14,135 nt of DNA from Pyrinomonadaceae bacterium. Its GTDB lineage: Bacteria > Acidobacteriota > Blastocatellia > Pyrinomonadales > Pyrinomonadaceae. The notes beneath the pieces were generated by a model. The model saw only the letters and a program-made list of their open reading frames with translations. It did no database searches and was not told where the DNA came from. This document shows, one piece after another, positions 6,549 to 13,008 of this stretch; positions within the stretch are counted from its first letter, which is position 1; each line of letters starts with the position of its first letter. The stretch lies in contig JAGOWF010000036.1 of assembly GCA_018060305.1 (NCBI GenBank), positions 1-14,135 on the forward strand, in the 5' to 3' direction. A program made the position numbers and the translations under genes.

Positions 6549-7763
6549 GTGAGTTCACCAGCAGAGGCGGGGCCGTTGAGCACCCACTATCGTAAAGGCG
6601 ATGCTGTCGTGGTCACGATCGAAAAGATCGTGCCGCGTGGCTTTGGCTTGGGCTTTGCCGAGAATTTGACGGTGCTTGTGCCATTGGCGGCGGTTGGCGA
6701 TGTTGTCAGGGTGCGAATACGCGAATGCAAGCGGCGTCTCGCGTTTGCCGAGATCATCGAGATCCAGCGTGCCGGCCCTGCACGGACGGCCGCTCCGTGC
6801 AGGTATTACGGCGTGTGCGGCGGGTGCGACCTTCAACATCTGACCTATCAGGCCCAGACTGAGGCAAAGGTCGGGATCATCCGCGATTGCCTCACACGGA
6901 TCGGCAAGATCGAATTCGAGGACGAAATACCGATCATCGCAAGCCCGCAAATGCTCGAATATCGCTCGCGTGCCCGGTGGCACCTTGATGCCGACCGCCG
7001 GACGATCGGCTATAAGCGGCGAGATTCTAATGCGGTTGTCGATATCGACTCCTGTGCCGTTTTGACACCGGGCTTGCAGTCCGCATTGGATTACCTTCGA
7101 ATCAGCGCCGATTGGGATGGACTCAAGAGCGGACTACATGAGGTCGAGGCGGTTAGCGGCGAGGGCGGCCGTGTATCGACACATTTCGTCGGCAAGACGG
7201 GCGATGCCGCCGAGATAGATATCGATCTGGCGGGCGAGAGGTATTCCTACTCGGCCGAGACATTTTTTCAGGCGAACCGTTCACTTGTCCCGCAGCTCAT
7301 CGAGGCGGCACTCGGCGATGCAGCCGGCGCCAAAGCATTTGACCTTTATTGTGGTGTCGGGCTGTTCTCGCTCCCGCTTGCCCGCCGATTTGATCGCGTA
7401 TTTGCTGTTGAAGAGAACAAATATGCCGTAGGAATCGCCAGGAAAAATGCGGGGAACGCTCATATCGCAAATCTTGAGATCGTTAATAAGAGCGTTGGAC
7501 GATTCGTCAACTCGGGTAAATTCACGGAAGCTGATCTGGTGCTGCTCGATCCGCCACGAACAGGCCCTGAGGACGGCGTTATTGAGGCCATTGCAGCGAG
7601 TCAGCCGAGCCGCATATCTTACATTTCCTGCGAGCCGTCGATTCTCGCACGCGATCTGCGGCGATTGCTGGACAGCGGTTATTCGATCTCATCGATCACG
7701 GCTATCGATCTTTTTCCGCAGACCCATCACGTCGAAACTGTCGTTCACCTTAGCTGTCTATAA
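6549..7763 (+). CDS. rlmD: 23S rRNA (uracil-C5)-methyltransferase, RlmD/TrmA family
   Basis: This 404-residue protein is an iron-sulfur RNA m5U methyltransferase. It starts with a TRAM RNA-binding domain (about 15-75, with VTIEKIVPRGFGLGF). A 4Fe-4S site follows: C84-x5-C90-x2-C93 (CRYYGVCGGCDLQH) plus Cys169 (DSCAVL), the same spacing pattern as E. coli RlmD. The catalytic Rossmann domain has the SAM loop DLYCGVGLFSLPLA (265-278), DPPRTG (334-339), the nucleophile Cys361 (YISCEPSILARDL) and the general base Glu396 (HHVETVVHL). RlmD makes m5U1939 of 23S rRNA, but single-enzyme lineages may also modify 747 or tRNA, so the exact target is not settled (RlmC, RlmCD or TrmA are alternatives). The start is GTG with only a weak purine stretch upstream. 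It is divergent from the mutase gene across a 118-base gap and followed after 79 bases by the protease gene. Confidence 0.9.
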   Translation: MSSPAEAGPLSTHYRKGDAVVVTIEKIVPRGFGLGFAENLTVLVPLAAVGDVVRVRIRECKRRLAFAEIIEIQRAGPARTAAPCRYYGVCGGCDLQHLTYQAQTEAKVGIIRDCLTRIGKIEFEDEIPIIASPQMLEYRSRARWHLDADRRTIGYKRRDSNAVVDIDSCAVLTPGLQSALDYLRISADWDGLKSGLHEVEAVSGEGGRVSTHFVGKTGDAAEIDIDLAGERYSYSAETFFQANRSLVPQLIEAALGDAAGAKAFDLYCGVGLFSLPLARRFDRVFAVEENKYAVGIARKNAGNAHIANLEIVNKSVGRFVNSGKFTEADLVLLDPPRTGPEDGVIEAIAASQPSRISYISCEPSILARDLRRLLDSGYSISSITAIDLFPQTHHVETVVHLSCL

Positions 7764-7807
7764 GCGAACGGTCGCGCAACTTTTCGATCAGGATATCGTT
7801 CTTTAGC

Positions 7808-7836
7808 TTGTTGGAAGATATCTGACAGATTAAATT
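7808..7836 (+). promoter_or_regulatory. Possible promoter for the M48 protease gene, leaderless type
   Basis: TTGTTG (7808-7813), a 17-base spacer and TAAATT (7831-7836) resemble a sigma70 promoter (4 of 6 in each box). TAAATT ends 6 bases before the ATG at 7843 and no Shine-Dalgarno lies between, so the mRNA would start at or beside the start codon. Weak match; transcription from the upstream rlmD promoter is also possible. Confidence 0.3.
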
Positions 7837-7842
7837 GTCTTT

Positions 7843-8820
7843 ATGCCACGAAAAAAGAGCGAGTCACTCGAACCGATCAAACGCCGTTCCGTCACATGCC
7901 GATATTGCGGCCAAAAGAATACTGTAAAGGACGATTACAAGGCGCGTGATGCCAATTGCGGTAGATGTAAACTACCGCTGTCAGATGAACCTCATAAGAA
8001 ATTTTTGCAGCTTAGTAAGAACGATTATATTCATCCGGCCGATGCGAAGGCGATGGCCGCGCTGAAAGCAATTCCGGGTGTTGACTCGGCGCTCAAGAAG
8101 TTGCTCGCGTGGACGGGTGAGTCGGCGATCCGCGTGGCCTTTATGGCGTCCGCGGTCAAGGTAACACCGAAACAGTGTCCGGATCTTTACGCCAAGCTCG
8201 AGGTCGCGTGTAATACGCTGGGCGTAGAGATGCCGGACATGTACGTCCAGCAAAATCCGATCGTAAACGCCTTTACCGGAGGCGTGGAGAAACCGATCAT
8301 TGTGCTTCACTCGGCCCTCGTCGAACGGCTCAATGACGAGGAGACGCTGGCAGTGATCGCGCACGAGGTCGGGCACATTCACTCGGAGCATGTTTTGTAC
8401 ATCACAGCCGCACGTCTGATGGAATTCCTTCTCAACCGGTCGATCGCTGCGTTGCTGCCGGGCTCTGAGATCATTAAGCTTGTCGTCAGCCTCGGCATCG
8501 CAAGTGCATTACTGGCTTGGGCCAGACGGGCTGAGCTATCCTGCGATCGTGCAGCGTTGCTCGTAACTCAGGACGAGCATGTGATCGGCCGGACAATGAT
8601 GAAGCTCGCCGGCGGCACATTCGCCTCAAAGATAGATTACGACCTCTTTCTCGAACAGGGACGTGAGTTCAAAAAACAGTATGATGAGAGTCGCCTTGAT
8701 CGATTCTGGGCGGATGTGATGAACTCGGGATTGTCTCACCCTTTTCCGATATGGCGGGTTGCCGAGATCCTCGATTGGGTTGAAAGCGGTGGCTATGAGG
8801 AACTGGCCACGTCGAAATAG
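7843..8820 (+). CDS. Zinc-ribbon M48-family metalloprotease
   Basis: This 325-residue protein has an N-terminal zinc ribbon, C19-x2-C22 ... C39-x2-C42 (CRYCGQ and CGRCK), followed by an M48 (Ste24/HtpX-like) peptidase domain. The active site is HEVGHIHSEH (His174, Glu175, His178). The third zinc ligand is probably Glu231 in RAELSCDRAALL, with Asp235 completing the family's E-x3-D signature. QNPIVNAFTGG (137-147) is the typical upstream strand of the fold. One hydrophobic stretch (about 208-227, SEIIKLVVSLGIASALLAWA) may be membrane-associated; there is no signal peptide. HtpX itself has membrane helices on both sides and lacks this ribbon, so this is a related but different group. The substrate is unknown. 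Known M48 members act in membrane-protein quality control or cleave prenylated proteins. The gene ends just before a bidirectional terminator. Confidence 0.85.
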   Translation: MPRKKSESLEPIKRRSVTCRYCGQKNTVKDDYKARDANCGRCKLPLSDEPHKKFLQLSKNDYIHPADAKAMAALKAIPGVDSALKKLLAWTGESAIRVAFMASAVKVTPKQCPDLYAKLEVACNTLGVEMPDMYVQQNPIVNAFTGGVEKPIIVLHSALVERLNDEETLAVIAHEVGHIHSEHVLYITAARLMEFLLNRSIAALLPGSEIIKLVVSLGIASALLAWARRAELSCDRAALLVTQDEHVIGRTMMKLAGGTFASKIDYDLFLEQGREFKKQYDESRLDRFWADVMNSGLSHPFPIWRVAEILDWVESGGYEELATSK

Positions 8821-8843
8821 AATCGGAAGTTCGTAGAAAAAGA

Positions 8844-8869
8844 GCCGGGCGATGTCTTCATCGCCCGGC
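8844..8869. terminator. Bidirectional terminator hairpin
   Basis: Perfect 11-bp stem GCCGGGCGATG (8844-8854) and CATCGCCCGGC (8859-8869) with a TCTT loop. Plus-strand transcripts then meet CTTTGTTTT, and minus-strand transcripts meet TCTTTTTCT. It sits between the stops of the convergent M48 gene (8820) and the beta-helix gene (8895), so it can end both. Confidence 0.9.
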
Positions 8870-8894
8870 CTTTGTTTTGGTCTATGCCAAGAGT

Positions 8895-11753
8895 TTACGG
8901 AATGTAAGCCTTGGGCATGGGTGTATCGGTCGGGGCACCAAACTGCTCGCCAGCGTAGCCGGCCGTTGAGCGGAGTAGATGCCAGATGCCGCCAGTCGAT
9001 ATGTCGGGGCGATAGACCGCGCGGTCATACTTGTTGTCGGCGTCATAGTCACCGGGAATTGGAATGTCTCCCGTCGTCCCAAACGGCGTGAACTCGACCT
9101 TGCTGTCAGAGCTTCTCAGCACGATCCACAACCCGTCGCGGAACACCGCGATGTCGTCCTTGTTGTCGCCGTCGTAGTCCGCCGGGACAGGGACATCGTT
9201 TGGCAGGCCGAAGTTCTGTGTCACCCCGTTAAAGATGACCCAGTCGCCTGTTGACGGACGGAAATAGACGAGATTGGCACTGCCGTCGCCGTCAGTGTCC
9301 ATCGCATACGGTTTGTCGCCATTCTGCCCGTGCGTGACGATCGTAAAGCCGCCGTTCGCACCGCTTGAATTGACGATGTACCACGTGCCGTTGCTGGGAC
9401 GCCAGACCATGACGTCTGTTTTCTTGTCGCCGTCATAATCACCCGAGACAAACACGTCGCCGGCATTGCCCCAAACAGGGAACTTGACCGTGTTGGTCGA
9501 ACTCTCCAGATAGAAGAAGTCCGCAGGATCGGGCGGTGCCGGGCTCGTGTTCAGACGTGAGACTGCAAAGTCGGTCTTATTGTCGCCGTCAAAGTCGCCC
9601 GCCTCTGCCACATCGCCCGTATTACCGAACTGGATGCCAAAGGTGGCCGGGTTACCTAATGTCTTCGTGTAGAACGCACTGAAATTCGGTGCGAAGGCTG
9701 TCGGTCTCCAAACTGCGAGGTCCGTCTTGTTATCGCCCCCATAATCACCTCGCGTGTATAACGGCGTCGGTGACGCACTAGGACTCGGAGAAGGTGTCGG
9801 CACCGGCGTTGGTGTCGGAGTCGGCGTCGCTGGTGGCGGCGTCGGCGTTGGCGTCGGAGTTGGTGGCGGCGGCGTCGGCGTTGGCGTCGGAGTTGGTGGC
9901 GGCGGCGTCGGCGTTGGCGTCGGCGGCGGCGGAGTTGGTGTCGGCGTCGGCGTCGGTACTGGTCCGGTGCCGAGCTCAGCTGCACCCTTGTCGCAGTGTG
10001 TTCCTACGAGTCGCGGGAATCCGGTGCCGCGTTGATCTGTTGGGATCAGCGGGTCGCCGCAGCCCCCAGATCCACTCGGAATCGTGTTCAAAACAGGGCT
10101 GCCTGCATTTGGGAGACGTGTCTGAGTCAGACCGCCATTATTTGCTAGTGTTGCAAGATTCGGATCGCTACCGGTCACATCGCCCGTTCCCGGTGTAAAT
10201 GTTCCTCCCGACGTATTCTGGATGTGATTATACTCGATCGAGTTGATAACGCCCGCGATATCCGGCCCTAGGGAGGCTGTATTTCCGGCAGAGATCGTGT
10301 TGGCTATAAAGGTTGAGCCTCCAACGACTGCCCCCTGATAAATACCGCCACCTTCAGGATCCACAGTGTTGTTTGCCACATTACCGGTAACGGTGACAAA
10401 GGTTGCGACCATTGTGGCCGTCGGGCCCTCATTATTGATACCGGCCAGATCGGGTGCAACGTTATTAGCGACGGTCACGTTGGTAAGCGCCGTAGTCACC
10501 GGCCCGGTCGAGCCGTTTGTGGAAGGTGTGAGGTTTAGTCCGCCGCCGCCGATTGCATCCAGATCGGTCGCCGTGTTGTTACTGATCTCCGACTGGACGA
10601 TATTCAACGTAGTCTCAAACGTCGACGGTGAAACGCCCACGTTAAGGTATCCGCCATAAGCCCCCGTCGCGGTATTGTTCGATATCCGGGACTCAGTAAT
10701 ATTTGTGATCGTCGGGCCGGCCGAACCGAGGGCTCGAATACCACCCACGAACCCATTGTCACCCACCGATACTCCGGATTGATTGCCCGTAATGTTGCAG
10801 CGGGTCAGGTTCATCGTGCTGTTTTGGTTGTACACACCACCGCCGTTTGACGAATTGCTTGTTCCGGTCGTCTGAATGCACTGATTGCCGGTAAAGTTAG
10901 TGTCAGTAAAATTCAATGTCGCACCGATCGACGTCGTGATCACCGCACCGCCGAAACAGTTCATCGTTGAGCTGCTTGCAACGTTATTGGCCATTGTCGT
11001 GCCGGTCACGGTAACTGTGGAAGTTCCGGTTCCTACGATCTGAGCAACATCGAGAGCGGCTCCCGCGGCGTTCGAAACATTCGGGGCAAATGCGGTCGCC
11101 TTATTATTCTCCAACACGCTGTCGGTGATAGTCATCGTCGCACCATTCGTGCCGACGCGGACGGCCCCGCCACGGGGTTCTGCGTTATTGTTGTTGAAAG
11201 TCATCGCATTAAGCGTGACGTTCGTCGTCGCACCTTCCTGCAGAATGCCGCCACCGCCGTTCGTCGCGGCCGTGAAACGGTGAAAGCCATGCCGCACACG
11301 GAACGCATTGAGCACGACCACCCCTGCGCCAGTTACGACGTGAAACACTCGTTCAGTCGCGGTATCGGGGGCTGCGTTTGCCTCAACGGCGGTAAGCGCG
11401 TCGCCGGCACCGTTGATCGTAAGAGGGCCAGTGATGTCATAGTCGCCGCCGGCGTTTGCATCTTCGGTCGCGGCAACCAGCGAATGGGTGTAGGTTCCGG
11501 CCGGCAATGTGATCGTGTCTGCTCCGCCGAGAGCGTTTGCTTCGGTGATAGCGGCACGGAGCGAACATGCTCCGCCCGCATCAGCACAAGCTCCGTTTCC
11601 CGGTGCCGCATCTTGCGTGTCAGCGGTGGTATTTACCAGAAAAGTTGCGGCATGCGCCGGGAGTGTCGCCATGGCGAGCATCGCAAAAGCGACCAGCACC
11701 ATGACATGGATGAATCTGCTGTTTCTCTCGCAAGAGAGCCTTTTGTTTAACAT
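8895..11753 (-). CDS. Secreted beta-helix protein with Thr-Pro linker and FG-GAP/VCBS-type repeats
   Basis: The protein has 952 residues from the ATG at 11753. The same frame is open 24 codons further up to 11825, but the Shine-Dalgarno GGAGA at 11763-11767 and the signal peptide (core HVMVLVAFAMLAMATLPAHA, cleavage near 36) favour 11753. After the signal comes CSLRAAIT (63-70), the CSLREA-type motif, then about 500 residues of parallel beta-helix with many N/T/G turns (for example NNATGAYGGYLNVG), ending in a choice-of-anchor-Q-like region (TDQRGTGFPRL). A Thr-Pro linker (about 598-664) leads to six repeats (about 670-930) with Ca-binding-like loops D-Y/F-D-G-D-N-K-x-D followed by AVWRP-like strands; the fourth loop (DTDGDGSAN) is degenerate. 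No cell-wall anchor, PEP-CTERM or outer-membrane barrel is seen, so it is probably secreted or loosely surface-bound. Adhesin or polysaccharide-binding roles are known for relatives, but nothing here fixes one. Confidence 0.88.
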   Translation of the reverse strand: MLNKRLSCERNSRFIHVMVLVAFAMLAMATLPAHAATFLVNTTADTQDAAPGNGACADAGGACSLRAAITEANALGGADTITLPAGTYTHSLVAATEDANAGGDYDITGPLTINGAGDALTAVEANAAPDTATERVFHVVTGAGVVVLNAFRVRHGFHRFTAATNGGGGILQEGATTNVTLNAMTFNNNNAEPRGGAVRVGTNGATMTITDSVLENNKATAFAPNVSNAAGAALDVAQIVGTGTSTVTVTGTTMANNVASSSTMNCFGGAVITTSIGATLNFTDTNFTGNQCIQTTGTSNSSNGGGVYNQNSTMNLTRCNITGNQSGVSVGDNGFVGGIRALGSAGPTITNITESRISNNTATGAYGGYLNVGVSPSTFETTLNIVQSEISNNTATDLDAIGGGGLNLTPSTNGSTGPVTTALTNVTVANNVAPDLAGINNEGPTATMVATFVTVTGNVANNTVDPEGGGIYQGAVVGGSTFIANTISAGNTASLGPDIAGVINSIEYNHIQNTSGGTFTPGTGDVTGSDPNLATLANNGGLTQTRLPNAGSPVLNTIPSGSGGCGDPLIPTDQRGTGFPRLVGTHCDKGAAELGTGPVPTPTPTPTPPPPTPTPTPPPPTPTPTPTPPPPTPTPTPTPPPATPTPTPTPVPTPSPSPSASPTPLYTRGDYGGDNKTDLAVWRPTAFAPNFSAFYTKTLGNPATFGIQFGNTGDVAEAGDFDGDNKTDFAVSRLNTSPAPPDPADFFYLESSTNTVKFPVWGNAGDVFVSGDYDGDKKTDVMVWRPSNGTWYIVNSSGANGGFTIVTHGQNGDKPYAMDTDGDGSANLVYFRPSTGDWVIFNGVTQNFGLPNDVPVPADYDGDNKDDIAVFRDGLWIVLRSSDSKVEFTPFGTTGDIPIPGDYDADNKYDRAVYRPDISTGGIWHLLRSTAGYAGEQFGAPTDTPMPKAYIP
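9841..9906. repeat. 33-bp coding tandem repeat
   Basis: Two perfect 33-base copies, 9841-9873 and 9874-9906, begin GTCGGCGTTGGCG and end TGGTGGCGGCGGC. A third, divergent copy starts at 9907 and related GTCGG-rich sequence spans about 9790-9960. The unit is 11 codons long, so copy changes stay in frame and only lengthen or shorten the Thr-Pro linker of the beta-helix protein. Confidence 0.9.
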
Positions 11754-11799
11754 ACGAATACGTCTCCAATTTGATTGATCTACTTGGCCGGAACAACCG

Positions 11800-11827
11800 T
11801 TGTGTCGAGAAAAATATGCCGACACAA
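11800..11827. repeat. 8-bp perfect dyad in the leader of the beta-helix gene
   Basis: TTGTGTCG (11800-11807) and CGACACAA (11820-11827) are exact reverse complements around a 12-base A/T-rich loop. It lies in the proposed leader, about 45 bases before the start codon. It may be a leader hairpin or a protein-binding dyad. No T run follows in the minus direction, so it is not a standard terminator. Confidence 0.5.
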
Positions 11828-11873
11828 TCCGCGTGTCCCCTTGTCAAAAACTTGTGATTTTCGAGTAACCTCA

Positions 11874-11903
11874 AGTTTATTCGGGGTTTCCGCCAATTGT
11901 CAA
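11874..11903 (-). promoter_or_regulatory. Probable promoter for the beta-helix gene
   Basis: On the minus strand a perfect TTGACA (11898-11903) is followed after 18 bases by TAAACT (11874-11879; 4 of 6). Transcription would begin near 11867 and leave a leader of about 110 bases that holds the 8-bp dyad. A second TTGACA on the same strand at about 11841-11846 has no usable -10 box. The 240-base gap between the beta-helix and glycosyltransferase genes (11754-11993) shows no terminator for the glycosyltransferase operon. Confidence 0.45.
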
Positions 11904-11993
11904 GCAACGGAGACGTAAGCGATCTAAGCGGATGGAGCGCATCTCGGCTTATTTCAGGGCGTTTTTCGATGACGGGTTCGAATGTCTTACCGT

Positions 11994-13007
11994 TCAGCGA
12001 CGGACGAGGGCAATGTCCTCTGAGCGGTGCTTCTGCATGAATCTTACGAGGGTTGACGGGGCGACGGATGCGAGAAGGGCAGCAATTGTCAGTTTGAATG
12101 ATCGCCGATGCCTGTTCGCGACGCGAAAGGCTAGGGCCGCCTCGTGGTGTTCGCCCTTCAAGAGATAAGATTTGCCTTGCTCGACGGCGAGATCGGCCTC
12201 AAGGCCGGCGATGCGGGCCGAAACGATCCCTTGCTGCTGGGGCGAGAGCTCGATCGTGCGGCGAACGCGTTCAAATGCGTCGATCTCGCGTTCCACGCGG
12301 CTGATCGAGTCGCCCGACAAGTTATCGGTATGAACGCGATATTTGAGCAGTGGTTTGGTCTGATAGCCAATTTTCGCCTCATTTTTCGCCATTCTCAGCC
12401 AAAGGTGAAAGTCGTGCGCTCTGACCCGCTCGACCTCGAACAGCCCCGCGTCGATGATCGCCTGCTTCCTCGCAAGCGTTCCTGATGTGATCACATTGCA
12501 GCGAAAGTCGAGAATGCTCTCAAAATTGGCCTCGCCCACAGATGGAGCAGTCTCCATAAAGGTTCGGCGATAGGCATTGTTCATTCCAAATAGGAATGCG
12601 TCGCAATAGACCAGATCGAGATGATGACGTTCCAGAAAGACAAGCTGCGTTGCCAGATATTCCGGAAGCCAAATATCATCGCCGTCAAGAAAGGCGATCA
12701 GGTCGCCTCGGGCGTGCTCGATAGCAGTGTTGCGTGCCCGGCCCGCACCGAGATTTCTCTGTTTGATATAGATGATCTCTTCGAGGCGAGTGTGAAGGGC
12801 GCGTTCAAGCGCTTCAGTGTCGGGCGAGCCGTCGTTCACGACTATGATCTCGTGCTCGCGAAACTTCTGACCAATGACCGAATCCAACGTCTCGCCGATG
12901 AATCCGGCCACGTTGTAGGCCGGAATGACCACAGAAACGCGCGGCGGCGTCTCAAAGACGTTGCGCCCGACGCGTTTGCTAATGATGTGATCGGTGTGGC
13001 TGGTCAT
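11994..13007 (-). CDS. Family 2 glycosyltransferase with C-terminal helical region
   Basis: This 337-residue protein has a GT-A domain: VSVVIPAYNVAGFIGETLDSV (24-44), VVNDGSPD (56-63) and GRARNTAIEHARGDLIAFLDGDD (89-111), where D108-G109-D110 is the metal/nucleotide-sugar DxD motif. HDFHLWLR (198-205) fits the acceptor/catalytic-base segment usually written as E/H-D-x-x-L-W-x-R. After residue 235 the sequence turns to charged helices (about 250-320), including AVEQGKSYLLKGEHHEAALAFRVANR, which looks TPR-like. A 38-codon upstream extension of the frame is antisense-looking and overlaps the preceding gene, so the ATG at 13007 is chosen: it begins one base after the stop of the upstream glycosyltransferase (13009-13011), implying translational coupling. 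It is cytosolic and probably adds one sugar in a surface polysaccharide or glycan; donor and acceptor are unknown. Confidence 0.87.
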   Translation of the reverse strand: MTSHTDHIISKRVGRNVFETPPRVSVVIPAYNVAGFIGETLDSVIGQKFREHEIIVVNDGSPDTEALERALHTRLEEIIYIKQRNLGAGRARNTAIEHARGDLIAFLDGDDIWLPEYLATQLVFLERHHLDLVYCDAFLFGMNNAYRRTFMETAPSVGEANFESILDFRCNVITSGTLARKQAIIDAGLFEVERVRAHDFHLWLRMAKNEAKIGYQTKPLLKYRVHTDNLSGDSISRVEREIDAFERVRRTIELSPQQQGIVSARIAGLEADLAVEQGKSYLLKGEHHEAALAFRVANRHRRSFKLTIAALLASVAPSTLVRFMQKHRSEDIALVRR

Positions 13008-13008
13008 T

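Noticed and set aside
9754..10035. Open plus-strand frame encoding long runs of Gly-Val
   Set aside because: It is the antisense of the Thr-Pro linker and arises from the 33-bp repeat; the minus-strand frame has the signal peptide, domains and promoter.
11280..11750. 156-codon plus-strand frame opposite the beta-helix gene start
   Set aside because: Cys/Arg-rich with no domain, no Shine-Dalgarno, and lies wholly within a strongly supported minus-strand gene.
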